64,000 bases of DNA from Sipunculus nudus (lineage: Eukaryota; Annelida; Sipuncula; Golfingiida; Sipunculidae): contig CM049314.1 in NCBI GenBank assembly GCA_026874595.1, positions 67,503,300-67,567,299 of the forward strand. The letters are read 5' to 3'. Positions 49,205 to 61,300 of the stretch are shown here, in pieces (positions within the stretch are counted from its first letter, which is position 1; each line of letters starts with the position of its first letter). Position numbers and translations under genes: made by a program. Below the pieces are notes generated by a model. It was given only the letters and a program-made list of their open reading frames with translations, was not told where the DNA came from and made no database searches.

Positions 49205-49678
49205 CATATTAAAGTTGCCCATTCACCTACCTTTTGAAAACAGAATTTATATAATTTCTGGCTCCTATGCATGATGATATACTAATGATCCAAAGGTAAT
49301 TTTGGTTATGAAAATTCTTATTAGGCCTTTGTGAAAGATGTATGAACTAGTTAATCAACAATATATTTTTAAACACAGGAATAGTTACAAATGGGAAAAA
49401 ATATGTAACATAAGGTGGTAGGTTGCATATACGCGGAGGTAGAAAAGCCACTTGTTGCAAAACGCCATTTCAAAAGCTCTGTCTTATCTGACGTTCTGCC
49501 AGATGCCCTTGTTGAATTTGTTTTTATTATTTTGGCGGGCCCTGAAATAATATAAACACATTGATATAAACAAAACGAGCAGACGGTGTATGGTAAGGTC
49601 GAAGTTTTCTGTCCCATTTTTTAAAAGTATAAAAGCTAGTTCATAGCTAAGGTCAGATATAGGTAATTTGGCCCCTTT
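49205..49678 (+). mobile_element. Dispersed repeat E, copy 2, with MITE-like ends
   Basis: The left end ATTAAAGTTGCCCATTCACC and the right end GGTAATTTGGCCCCTTTGA are inverted and resemble the TTTAAAGGGACCCAAT termini at 31.9 and 38.2 kb. The interior matches 53303-53775 in reverse. A related interior phrase is present at 43.7 kb. The minus-strand frame inside is not conserved as protein. Confidence 0.6.
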
Positions 49679-49699
49679 GATGAACTGAACTCATGTGCA

Positions 49700-50345
49700 G
49701 AAAAAATTCTTATAACGCCTCTGTGATGGATATATGAGCTCGGTAACCTACAAGCCATTAGTTAACACGGTACATGCGAGAATGGTGACAACCAGGACTT
49801 TTTTTTTTATTTTATTCATTTTTTATTTTTCTTTAGGTGGAGGTTACCGCCTCCATTTTTAATGCTTACTTAAATACGTACGTGTACATCTGCAGAATTC
49901 CATTCCGGTTTCGGACTACGTGACAAGACAGTATCACAAGCTTCCTCTCATTTTATATCCTGGCATTAACCAGGCCCAGTGACTACTGCACCTGCGGGCC
50001 CTGGGTGTGTAATCATCCTCATTGTTGGGTCATAATACCGAGTAACCCTCAAGAGGTGGACTGGTTTGTGAGAAAAACACGGCCGTGGGTCACGGCCTTC
50101 CTATTAGGGAAAAGCGCTTACCCTGGGTGAAGGCCGACCGTGAAAAAATCTCAACGCCTCGGCTGAGATTCAAACTCCTGATCTCCCGGGCTTTCAGTCG
50201 TGTGCTCTATCCCTGAGCCACAGTAGCCGGTAATCGAAGGTGATTGGTTGCATGTGTGCTGTAGCTAAAATGCCACTTGTTAAAATGCCCTATGCATAAC
50301 TCTGTTTCGTCATTGTTATATGTGTTTGGTTAATTTTGAAGGACC
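49700..50345 (+). repeat. Dispersed repeat E, copy 3, split by a SINE
   Basis: The left part (CTTATAACGCCTCTG..TACATGCGAGAATGGTGACAA) ends at about 49797. The right part resumes at about 50231 with GAAGGTGATTGGTTGCAT. The two are contiguous in copy 1 at 43715-43975. Confidence 0.65.
49799..50230 (-). mobile_element. SINE family A copy, minus strand, full length with A-rich tail
   Basis: Read on the minus strand: head CCGGCTACTGTGGCTCAGGG with B-box region GAGTTTGAATCTC, body, then GGCGGTAACCTCC and an A-rich tail (the T-rich run at 49799-49836 on plus). The best-preserved copy here. Confidence 0.8.
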
Positions 50346-51744
50346 CTACATAAGTGTTAAAAACATCCCAATAAACAACAACAAACGCGTGAGGGATTTG
50401 CGTTTGCTGGCCTATTAAGGTACCACAGATTTTCTTTCATGAAAACCGGGTTTGCATCTTTAGGATTTGCCTGCCACGTTTTTCGAAGAGGACATATGGT
50501 TTAATATAGAATATCATACGATTAATACCGTAAAATACCAGGATTTTCCGTCTCACACCTTTTTTAACAACCCTAGATTGCACCTTCACGTTTCTATACC
50601 CCTCCTCTCATACCCTTGATTAAGCCTTGCTTAATGGTCCTCCCTTTAACTCTTAAATCTTTCATCACACCACCTCCTGAAAAATAATATTCGACTTGCA
50701 CTGTCCATGAGATCCTACTATGAATAGAGGATCTTGGCGGGTTCTACAAAAAAAAGTTATTCCACTCCCAACTTTGCCTAAACTTGTCTCCTTCAGATTA
50801 ATTTCTTTCTGCAGATTCTCGCGTCGACGCTGTCGTCAGAGTATTTTACTGTCGTGTATCTCGCTCTTATCGTACCATGGTTTATTCCTCTAAATTTATC
50901 GAAAATGGCTGCCATTTTGCATACACACGAACCTCACAGATTTTATTTGGAAATAATGGAAAACTTCTAATGAGAAAAGCATGTAGCATTATGGCGTGTT
51001 ATTAAAAATCTTCCGTTTTTTTTTAGATTCCAGAATATGGATACATTTGCCTTAAACACAGTGAGGATTACCACATCTTATAACAGCAGATACATCCTAC
51101 ACATTATGCCGAAACTTGGGCGTGGTCGACAAAAGCCGTTATACAGGTTTCTGCTCTATGGAATAATATAATTTTGGGACCTTTATCGACGTTACTCCCT
51201 TCTTTACTAACATTTTTAAAGCAGTGGAGGGCGTATCGAATGAGTATAGAGTACATGATGTACCCTTTCACGCCAATATTTGTACCAATTAGCTCAGGTC
51301 ATAAATTAAACCATAAAATAACAAATCAAACACTTATCGACAGTGGGAACCATACTGTTTACAGTTACTCTTATAGCATGGGCGTCGATTTCAGGATAGA
51401 GGATGTATAAATGTACATCTATATGGTACGTGTGAATATTTTCAATATATTACACATATGTAAAGGGTTTTAATAAACAAAAACTGTTTTGCTTCCTGTA
51501 TAGGTTATCAGACGCAGTTATGTAATATTTTATATTAAAATGAGAAATGGATTAATAGGATCAGTTTATATACTTTCATTATACTTTTAAATCTATTTTA
51601 TTTCCAATAAATAAATGTTATATACGCAAAAGCATGGGGAATTATTACATGGAGTACCCTCATTTTGCTAAAGTGGATCTGGAGAGATACATACCAGTCT
51701 GACAGCATTGACATTAGATACCTAAGGCCCTTCTTGGTAAAAGG
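50346..51744. other. Intergenic, no gene seen
   Basis: A 78-codon frame at 51174-51410 without motif. Nothing supported. Confidence 0.5.
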
Positions 51745-51745
51745 T

Positions 51746-52190
51746 ATTGCATCATCTCTGCCTCCAGGACTAAACCATATTTAGTTCAGTTACTTCATTA
51801 TTCGTCTGGATCTGCTTGTTGCGCCAAGAGCGACGTGCCTAGAGTTACCAATCTGCGTAACAAATATCTCAGCCACAGTCACGTAAACAGAACCAGTTAG
51901 ACAGGAGGCTCAGACACAGGAAGACAGCGCGGGATAGTAAATAGAGCCACAAGCGTCCTTGACACTTGAAGCGTAAAGAATCTTCTATTTAAATACCCTC
52001 CGCTAGCCGCCGCCTGCAGCAACAAACTTCTGAATCCCTTTAACTGCCAATGAACTGTCATAAATATTAAACACTGTAGTCACCGATGGTGGATACCCCT
52101 CGGCTTAACGAAGGTAATTTTGTCTGTCTGTACGTCCGTTGATTTATTTTGTACCCTACTCTATTTGAAGACCCTTGTTGAGCAGTCGGG
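51746..52190 (+). repeat. Local duplication, unit 1
   Basis: ATTGCATCATCT, ATATTTAGTTCAGTTAC, CAGAGTCACGTAAACAG-type text, a strongly conserved block GTCCTTGACACTTGAAGCG..CCTCCGCTAGCCGCCGCCTGCAGC (51953-52020) and TACGTCCGTT all recur in order about 1015 bases downstream. No conserved open frame. Confidence 0.75.
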
Positions 52191-52760
52191 CGCATCCATA
52201 AAAAGCATTTTGTGGTAAAACGGTGCGTTCTTTTAAAATATTTCAAATTCTTTAAAAACCGTTTTATTATATACCTTTTATTATACACTAATTTATGCAA
52301 GGATGCGGATTACACACCAGCCAAAAAAAACACCTCATTTTAACTATTGACGCAAAGCAATTTGCATACCTCACTCTAATTTCCCTTATTTCGTTTGGTC
52401 ATCTAAAATTGTGATTCCAGTTTCTGCTCGCTCGATATGGGTACCTCGCCACCAAAGTCCGTCGTATTTCCGTGCTCTTCTCAAAAAGTCCAGATAAGGT
52501 CCTTACTGGCGATGCGCTTGCCGCAACCTAAGAAAATATAACCCGATTAACGTTAGTCGCAATTAAATGTATACATTAAATGGCATGCATAAGAGACTTT
52601 TCCCACTCTAGAACTTATCCATTAGGAAAAGCTCAATCGCCAAACCATGAATCAAAAAAGGCTAAAAAGAATTATAAATGCAACTTAATCACATATGTTG
52701 TCCATACTATACAAAAGACACTGACAACAGACACCAAAGACCCTCCTATAGGACAACTGG
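52191..52760. other. Spacer between local duplication units
   Basis: No gene or repeat recognised. Confidence 0.45.
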
Positions 52761-53215
52761 ATTGCATCATCTGTGCCATCAGGACAAGGCCATATTTAGT
52801 TCAGTTACATCTTTATTCATCTGGGTCTGATTGTTGCACCCAGAGCGGCTTTCCTAGAGTTCACAATCAGCGTTAAAATTTTCTCAGCCAGAGTCACGTA
52901 AACAGGACCAGTCAGACAGCGGGCTCAGACACAGGAAGACAGCGAGGGATAATGGATACACCCAGCAGCGTCCTTGACACTTGAAGCGTAAAGAATCTTC
53001 TCTTTTAATACCCTCCGCTAGCCGCCGCCTGCAGCTACGAAATGGCGTTAGATCTTGTTAACTAAATATTCTTTTAACGAATGTTCTGTCAGATATGTTT
53101 AACATTGTAGTCAACTTTGATGGCTAACCCTCGATCCACTTGACGAAGGTCATGTTGTCTTTGTGTACGTCCGTTATTTTTATTTGTACTGTACTCGTTT
53201 CCAAGACCCCTGTCC
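52761..53215 (+). repeat. Local duplication, unit 2
   Basis: Partner of 51746-52190. The block at 52967-53034 is the best conserved. Confidence 0.75.
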
Positions 53216-53302
53216 ACCTAATTCTTTGCGATGTTTCATTTAAATTCCTTGGCTGTTACAATGCAGCTTTTTTTATCAAAGGAGATAACGTGGTGATTTA
53301 TG

Positions 53303-53775
53303 ATTAAATGGTCCAAATCACCTATCTGTCCCTTATAAACTAAAGGTAATCCCTTGGAGTTTTCATAGAAAATGAACCGGTAAACGGTTGATATCACCGC
53401 ACATAGGCTGCTTGATTTGTTTATATCAATATGTTTATAATATGTGGGGTCCTCCAAAATAATAAAAACAAATTCAACAAGGGCATCTGGCAGCAAGTCT
53501 GGGAAGGCAGAGCTTTCTAAATAGAGTGTTCAACAAGTGAACTTTCTACCTCCGCATATATGCAACCCACCACCTTGGATTGCATGCCTTTCCCGATTAT
53601 CGACATAGCTGTATTTAAAAACATGTTGTTTATAACAAGTTCATACATCCTTCACGAAGTATGTATAATAACGTTTCCCAAACAAAAAAAAATACCATAA
53701 GATCATTGATATATACACAGAGGACGACAGAAATCACATAGATTCTTAAACATGTTTACCTCGATGTTGACCTGT
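53303..53775 (-). repeat. Dispersed repeat E, copy 4, minus strand
   Basis: Reverse complement of the layout at 49205-49678, including CAGATGCCCTTGTTGAATTT and GGTTGCATAT.TGCGGAGG. The minus-strand frame at 53236-53496 is only partly shared with the 49.4 kb copy. Confidence 0.7.
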
Positions 53776-54899
53776 CTGGAATAGGGTATAACAATGGGTA
53801 CGTCATTTCAAGTGGTTATACATGTTGTTATTCCTTTTCATCGAGGGGAGACGTGTTACGTAAGGAATATTGCATGATATATATATATGATACTTGCCGG
53901 CTGGGGTTTTGAGTTTGGCCTCTGTCAAAGTTAACTCTTCTCCTAAATTGGCAAACCAACTAACAAAAAAAAATATCATGTCATATAATGTAAAGAAAGC
54001 AAGATAATGGTGATATGATATTTAGATATGTCAGACAAAAAACTACTCTGTAAAGAGGGGGTCAAAACATACCCTGTGCTTGGTGAAAAACGAGCCCATC
54101 AGTCATGGGATGGGACAGTGAAATAACAGTAAATTACCCTAGACGGAGTCAGTCAAGATTTTTTTCATGTAAGACGGGCCTTTGAAAATGATCGGATCAA
54201 CAGCATGACGTATTCTTAAGGGGTCTTTGTCCTTACGTCAACCATTTATCAATTGTCTTTCCTGCAAGGCCAAACGTTCTTGTCCTTATTTATTGTCTGT
54301 GTGACACATTCAAAAAATATATTACAACTGAGAATAATGTTTTAAAAATAAGATATTACTTTTTCGTAAACGTCACATGTTAAACAGGGTAAGGGAACCA
54401 AATTAGGTAATTTTACTTATAAATATATTTCATTTCCAATATATAAATATTATTCTATTATTAGCAGGGTTGGGGGATTATTACATTGACGAGTACCCGT
54501 TGCTTTAAAGTATGTGGGTGTATGGGGTGGGGGGGGGGGGGTATTTACCTGCTGCATTGAAGCCCCTGTTCTTATAAAAGAAAGATGTGTATGTAAGGGA
54601 GATTAGAGAGAGTATATAAATATGTTTCTCTGATTCTCTGTTTTTTAACTTACATACCCCTACGGCCCTAGGCTGGAACTGACGCAAAGACTAAAGAGAG
54701 TCCAAAATTATATGTTGATTTTATAAGCAAATAATATGTTTATTCCACAGTTTATGGCTTTAAAAGGATGCGCCACGTTGTGGCCAACACCATTCAGCTA
54801 AGAAGTGCATTTACACATTTGTTTACAGCAATATCGGCTTGATTTGTGAAAAAATGTCGGTCCTGTAATTAACTCCTCTATCACATTGGTGATTTTTTT

Positions 54900-54900
<1 letters not shown>
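53776..54900. other. Intergenic with G homopolymer
   Basis: The leader at 54422-54457 resembles 12566-12600. G run at 54529-54541. No gene. Confidence 0.5.

Positions 54901-54901
<1 letters not shown>

Positions 54902-54956
<55 letters not shown>
54902..54956. repeat. (GA)n microsatellite
   Basis: 55 bases of GA. Confidence 0.95.
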
Positions 54957-54959
<3 letters not shown>

Positions 54960-55199
54960 TAACAGAGTAACAGAGAGACAAGATGACCAGAGGTCACGCG
55001 CTTGCCGGAAATGGAAATGATACAGACAGATAGACAGAGAGTGCATGTAGAAACAGTCATATGAATGAGCAACATTGTGGGGGCAGCAGAAACGGATAAT
55101 ATGTTTATTTATGCATGCTGACCTTTAACAGCTGCATATCTTTCTAGTGTAAAAGGGACCAAGTTCAATATTTTTTCATTGAAATCCCGTTAATCTCGT

Positions 55200-56250
55200 T
55201 TGACAAGAAGCAGTGAGACGTTTTCAGGTTTGTCATGTCAAGCTGGCCAAATGATATGAAATGCCGAAAACTAGACCTGTCTAGCTATAAAAGCCGCTGA
55301 GTTATAAGCATTTGCATGAAATCTCGTGTTTTCTCATTTGACGGGAAATGGTGCGAGCTTTGGTGAGATTTCCAGTTTTGTCATGTCAGGTTTGTCAAAT
55401 ATTACAAAATGCCGGAAACTAGACCTGTCTAGCTGCATAAGTCGCCGTGTTATCAGCATTTACGTGAAATCATGTTTTTTTCTCGCTTGACGAGATATAG
55501 TACGAGATTTGGCAAGACGAGCAGTTTTATTATGTCAAGACGGCCAAACGTTACGAAATGGCGTAAACTAGATCCGTCAAGCTGTAAAAGTCGCCGAGTT
55601 ATCAGCATTTCCGTGTACTCCCGTGTTTTCTCGTTTGACGAGATATGGTGCAGGATTTGGCCAGTCTTGTAGATTTGTCATATCAAACTCTCTAAATGTT
55701 ATGAAATGGCGAAAACTACATCTGTCTAGCTGTGTAAGTCGCCGAGTTATTAGCATTTCTGTGAAATCTCCTTTTTTATCGTTTGACGAGATATGGTGCG
55801 AGATTTGGCCAGTCTTGCAGGTTTGTCATGTCAAGCCGTCCAAATGTTAATGAATGCCAAAAACTAGACCTGTCTAGCCGTGAAAGTCGCCGACTTATAT
55901 GCATTTCTGTGAAATCTCGTTTTTCCACATTTGACCAGATATAGTGCGAGATTTCGCCAAGTATCGCAGTTTTACTATGTCAAGTTGGCCAAATGTTACC
56001 AAATGCCAAAAACTAGACCTGAGTAGCTGTAAAAGTCGCCTAGTTATAAGCATTTCCATGATATCTCGTTTTTTTCTCGCTTGACGAGATATGGTGCGAG
56101 ATTTGGCCTGATTTCTTTTCTGGCGTGTCAAGCTGGTCATATGTTATGAAATGCCGAAAACTAGACCTGTGTAGCTGTAAAAGTCGCCGAGTTATAAGCA
56201 TTTCCGTGAAATCTCGTTTTTTCTCGTTTGACGATAAACCGAGCGAAATT
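55200..56250 (+). repeat. Tandem satellite, seven units of 148-149 bp
   Basis: The phrase CTAGACCTGTCTAGC (or close) starts at 55271, 55419, 55568, 55716, 55864, 56013 and 56161, giving steps of 148, 149, 148, 148, 149 and 148. Each unit also has GCCGAGTTATNAGCATTT..GTGAAATCTCGTTTTTTCTCGTTTGACGAGATATGGTGCGAGATTTGGC-type text. Units are perhaps 80-90 percent alike. Frames at 55472-55850 only echo the repeat in rotating phase. Confidence 0.9.
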
Positions 56251-57300
56251 TGACGAGACTTGCAATTGAATGACTTAGAACCAAGGGGAAGCAGCCTTAT
56301 GCAAAAAACTAGACCCTTGAAACATAAATATTAACCGAGATAGAAGCCAAAAACTGCATATTTTCAGATCGTCAAGTTTAACCCACAAATTTGGTAACCA
56401 TGGTAATGGCAGCACAAAGCTACATGTGCGGAGGAATAAGCCAATGTTCCTAGTTTAAGATACAACGATAAAAATTGTGCCATGTTTAAAATTATTTTAG
56501 ATATTGCAGAAAAATGATATGTTACAGTGTTTCAGGCACCACGCCCCCTGGTGGCTATTTCCAAAAAAATGAAAAACTGATTTCGAGATATTTATAAATA
56601 ACACAAAATATATCAATTTCAAAGCCATTGTTAAAAAAATGCAACCTGTAGGTCATATTTAATGAAATCTCGAAGACTCTCGTTTGACGAGAAATGGTGC
56701 GAGATTTGGCGAGACTTTCAGTTTTATCATGTCAAACTGCCTATAAGGTACATAATGACCAAAACCAGACGTCTGTAGCTTAAAAATTTACAAAGTTACA
56801 AAAAATGGTCGTGTTATTTCCAATTTCCATGATTTTTGCCCAAAAAATGTAACCATGGTAACGGCAAATTTAAGTAAGCTACATGTCAAAAGAAAGGCCA
56901 GGTGATGACGAAAAAAAAGGAGCTATTGCAGAAGTGGATAAGGCTATTTATGGCGAAGTTATAGTGCAAAAACCGTTAACCATACCTTGACCCTTGACCT
57001 TGGAGCAATGTTGACCAAAAACAATAGGGTTCCAGGGTGTTCGGTTGTCAATCAACCCTGTAAGGGTCATGCCGATTGCTGCAAAATTGTGGCCAGGAGA
57101 GCGCAGACAAACACACAAACAGACTAGACGACCAGAGGTCGAACGCTTGCCGGAAATGGCCGGAAATAAGACAGGGAAACAAACATGACAAACTGTCGGT
57201 TTTCTATCAATTGAATGACTTTCAGAGCGATTGCTGGAAAGTTTTGCCTGTTGAATGACATATATCACGAAATAAGACATAGCTCAAAACAGACAGAAAT
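56251..57300 (+). repeat. Complex repeat block X, copy 1
   Basis: Landmarks in order: CTAGACCCTTGAAACATAAA, GTAACCATGGTAAT, ACGCCCCCTGGTGGCT, GAGATATTTATAAATAACAC, a single 148-type unit (56660-56780), GTAACCATGGTAAC, CTTGACCCTTGACCT, AACAATAGGGTTCC, CAGACAAACACACAAACAGA and CTTGCCGGAAATGG. The closest relative is 61760-62830. Confidence 0.8.
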
Positions 57301-57399
57301 ACTGACACACCTGAGATAACAGACTACCAGAAAAAAGTTGGGAACGTAAAGAAAAGCAAAATGAGCTATAGTTTTAGTAGGTTTTTAGAGATTTTAGTG

Positions 57400-59090
57400 T
57401 CGGAGGTATGGCCAATATAGGGAAGCGGCCATATCCCAAACATTAAAAATTTCTTTTGAGACTTTAATGTAAGAAATAAGATGTTGTTCCAGTTCCAAAA
57501 GGATTCCCGCAAAACTGTGTCCTGAATATTGCTGACTTCAAGAAGCAAGGTCCAGCTAGCAGGCGAAATTTAGGATCACTGACAAACAGACAGACATACT
57601 CAAAAATGACACAAGAATAAGACCAGATGACCTACTCAGATTATTGAGTAGATTTAGAGGAAGAAAATAAATCATAGTTTTCAATTGGCTACACTGTTTT
57701 TTTTTTTAAATTGCATTTACCCAATCTCTTCTTATAAAACTTGCAGAAAACCTACCATAGAACAATTCTTGTAAAGTTTAAACCAATCAGCTTAACAGTT
57801 TCATCATAAAACAGTGTATAAGCTGGAGAGTCTAAAATTACATTTTCCCTTGTAAAAAACAGATCAATGTAAGTGGCGCCACCAATACCTCGATTTCAGA
57901 TATGACATAGAGACAAACATAGGTATAAAATTTGGTAATGACAGCTCCAGCCGTTTCTGAGATTTTAATTTTAGTTTGCTTTTTTGGACAAATGACTAAG
58001 TTCAACCTCCTGTTCAATCTCCGAACTGAAACCATTCGAACAAACTTGAGATAGATTGTTCAAGAGATCATTTCTTAGAAATATTGGACAATTTGGCTGA
58101 CAGTTTCGCAGAAGAAAATTTTTAAAGCTTTTTTAGCTTTTCCCTATAAAATCTCAGTAAATGCAGACAGCAAAAAAAATAAACAAAATCCAATAGAGCT
58201 TTTCAGATGACTGTTTATTTACAAAGAATTGGTAATGCTAGTTCCTGCCGTTTTCGAGATAGCTATGGTTAATCTACAGACGACGGACGACGCTGCACCA
58301 TAGCATAAGCTCACAGATTCGCTAATAATCTGTTACGAGATATAACTGTAAGACATAAGATTTAATAGTTTAAAAAAGATTCTTTCAAAACTGTGGCTGT
58401 AGAATTCTATTAGTGAGACGAAAGAACAAACAAGCAGGCGAATTTGAGGACAACTGACAAACAAACAGACATACTGACAAAGGGACACAAGATGAAGACA
58501 AATTGACTTAACCAGGTTATGAGGAAGACTCAGAGGAAGAAAATCAGATATAGTTTATTTAATTGAGGTTTCTAGTTTTGGAGATATGGCCAAATAATGA
58601 TATATTGGGGATGTTCGACTGCAGCGCCCTCTAGTGGATATATCCTGAAGACGACAAATGCGTTTCGTGATATTAGTGAATGGCATGAGATGAAATCGTT
58701 TCAAAAGGATTAGACCAAATATCTGGCTTGTTTGATTGGTATATGTGAGATGCAAGAACCAGCAAGTAGGCGAATTTGAAGATAACTGACAAACAGACAG
58801 ACATACTGACAAAGTAACACAAGATGTACACCAGATGACGTTACCATGTTTTGCAGAAGGCCAAGAGAAAGAAAATAAGCTACAGTTTGTGTAATATAGG
58901 TTTACTCTTACGGAAATATGTCCAAAATCTGATTTGTTTGGATGGGTCTAGTGCAGCGCCCCCTAGCAGCCATATCCGGAAAAAGAAAAATAAGTTTTGA
59001 GATATTAGTGTAAAACATAAGATAATGGAACAAACATACGCGGGTGACCAACATGCTTGCGAAAACCGAAGATTTTCGGCAAGCAATAAA
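57400..59090 (+). repeat. Complex repeat module Y array
   Basis: Diverged copies of a unit containing a GATATGGCC..GCGCCCYCTAG.GG.CATATCC palindromic core, GATATTAGTGTAAGAYATAAGAT, CAAAAGGATT, GCAAGCAGGCGAAATT and CTGACAAACAGACAGACATACTG. Copies of parts lie near 57400-57660, 58320-58560, 58560-58860 and 58900-59040. The same module returns at 62880-63480. Confidence 0.7.
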
Positions 59091-59099
59091 GTTTGGACT

Positions 59100-59345
59100 G
59101 TGCCTGCAACATGTATGATAATAGATCGGGCCCGGGAAGGCCGTCACGCACCGCTGCACACGCCGGCCGCCACCTGTAGGGACCCTGCCGACACTTGCGG
59201 CGACGGCACGTGTCTTCGTGGTTTGGTGAAAAACGGCGCGAGATTTGACGAGTCTTACAATATGACCGCTGAATGTGACTGCGAGTGTCATACGCTACCG
59301 AACGCTGCAAACCATGTGTCTGAAGCGTAAAAGATGACAGAATTA
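59100..59345. repeat. GC-rich island inside the repeat field
   Basis: 59125-59245 is markedly GC-rich (GGGCCCGGGAAGGCC, GCACACGCCGGCCGCC) and then merges into the 148-type phrase CGCGAGATTTGACGAG. The overlapping frames are not supported as a gene. Origin unknown. Confidence 0.5.
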
Positions 59346-60345
59346 TAGGCATTTCTTTGAATGGTCACGTGTTCTCGCTTCATGAGACACGGTGCGAGAT
59401 ATGACTAGACTAGCGATTGAATGACTCAGAACTAGAGGAATGCTGTCTAACGCCAAAAACAAGACCTTTATATCGCAAATATCAACAGAGATAGAAGCAG
59501 GTAAACTCCGTATTTTCAGATTGTCAAGTTTTACCCCAAAATTGGGTATCCATGGTAACGGCAGCACAAGGCTGAATGTACGAAGGAATAAGGCTATGAT
59601 CCTAGTTTTAGATGCGACAAAAGAAATTGTTATATGCTTAATATTTTTTAAGATATTGCGGAAAAATGATAAGTTGTAGTGTTACCAGTACCACGCCCCC
59701 TGGTGGCTATTTTCAAAAAATGAAAAAAAAAATTTCGAGATATTTATAAATAACACAAAATACATTAATTTTAAAGCCATTGTTAATAAAATGCAACCTG
59801 CAGGTCATACTTAATGAAATCTCGGAAAAACTTGTTTGACGAGAAATGGTGCGAGATTTTGCGAGATTTAAAATTGTATCATAAACAGCTCATGAAATAC
59901 TACCTGATGCAAAAAACTAGAACTCTCTAGCTTTAAAAATGAAAAATTTAGAAGGAAAATATCGAATTTTCTGATTTTCCCCCAAAAATACGTTACCATG
60001 GTCACCATCGACCGGAAAAATCTGCTAGCACTTGGAAAGCTAACACAGTGAGGTATAAAATGAGCTACAGATTAAGTGGCTACGATTAATATTAACGAAG
60101 ATATGCAGAAAATAAAGATTTTAGGTTTTTTTTGTGACACTGACCTTGACCTTTGACCGTTCATGACCAAAAACAATAGGCTCCGAGGAGAACAGATCTT
60201 ACAATTTATCTATAAGTTTCATAGCGATTGGGGCAAAATTGTGGCCTGTAGAGCGTGGATATACAGACACACAGACAGACAGACAAACAGACTAGACGAC
60301 CATAGGTCGGGACTTGCCGGAAGTAGAAGTCAAACTAACAGACAA
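59346..60345 (+). repeat. Complex repeat block X, copy 2
   Basis: Same order as copy 1: GTATCCATGGTAAC, ACGCCCCCTGGTGGCT, a 148-type unit (59810-59940), GTTACCATGGTCAC, TGACCTTGACCTTTGACC, AACAATAGGCTCC, CAGACAGACAGACAAACAGA and CTTGCCGGAAGT. Confidence 0.8.
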
Positions 60346-60813
60346 CAAACAGCAGAAAGGCAAAAAACATTTGGAACAGGTCAAATGACCAACCCCTATT
60401 GTTTGGAAAGCATAAACACATCTTTATGTGGTTTTACTGAATTTCAAAAGTCGCAGATGAGTAGACAGAAAAACAGACAGACAGACAGAAAAAAAACTCC
60501 AGGTGAAGGTCGTGTACTCATGCCATACAAAATTGAAAGCTTGAATAAAATAAGCCACAGTCTATTCGAATAATTCTTCATACTTTGAATTTCATGAATT
60601 GTAACCTACATAAGTTCACCATGGTAAGGGAAGAATATGAAAGAGTAACCAAGAGGATAAACGCATTAAATCTAGTTTCAGATGCTACAATCAAAGTTGT
60701 GACACAGTTTATAGTTTTGGAGATATGGTACAATAATGATTACTGCAGCGCCATCTGGTGGTTATTTTCCAAAATGATAAAAGTAAGCTTCGCGAAATTT
60801 TATTAGTATGTTA

Positions 60814-60816
<3 letters not shown>
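60346..60816. repeat. Diverged module Y text
   Basis: AAACAGACAGACAGACAG and GGAGATATGG..GCAGCGCCATCTGGTGG relate this stretch to module Y. No gene. Confidence 0.55.

Positions 60817-60864
<48 letters not shown>
60817..60864. repeat. (ATT)n microsatellite
   Basis: Sixteen or so TTA/ATT units. Confidence 0.95.
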
Positions 60865-60867
<3 letters not shown>

Positions 60868-61300
60868 GATGTATAATTTATATTTAACCCCTACCCCCAA
60901 TTGCAAACCGGATATCCGTCCCTGATTTGACACACCCAACTGCAAATCGGGGATCCGTCCCTGATATTATAGTTGTGATTGTGCTTACCGGCAACACTAT
61001 CTCTGCATTCAGTAACATTTCGGGGAGCCTCTCTCTTTGTTTTTTTTTTTAAAGGGATTATCCTTTACAACAGGTCATTAAGCTCTCAATGCATTGAAAT
61101 CCTCAAAGTGCGGCCATACAAAGCATGAAAAGAGGCCGCCACCAAAAGCACAGGTGGGATCAATCCGAATTGTGTCTTTTCATGGAGCATCGCACATCCA
61201 TAGAAAAAAGCTCCAACTGTCAAATGAAATGCACCTGCCGACATTTACTATCACATACTGCCATCGCTTATGGTCATGGTTATTGGATGTAATTTTTTTA
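60865..61300. other. Non-repetitive spacer
   Basis: Contains a short near-duplicate (CCCAATTGCAAACCGGATATCCGTCCCTG and CCCAACTGCAAATCG.GGATCCGTCCCTG style text at 60896-60964). No gene. Confidence 0.5.

Noticed and set aside
55472-55850. Related frames with shared SRRVISISV text as a protein repeat family
   Set aside because: They follow the 148-149 bp satellite, which shifts frame between units, and no frame is maintained.
55271-56175. CRISPR array
   Set aside because: Regular spacing, but the whole 148-base unit is repeated with no unique spacers, and the setting is eukaryotic.
59005-59352. Overlapping frames of 101-127 codons on both strands
   Set aside because: Chance openings in a GC-rich patch; competing frames on both strands and no recognisable motif.
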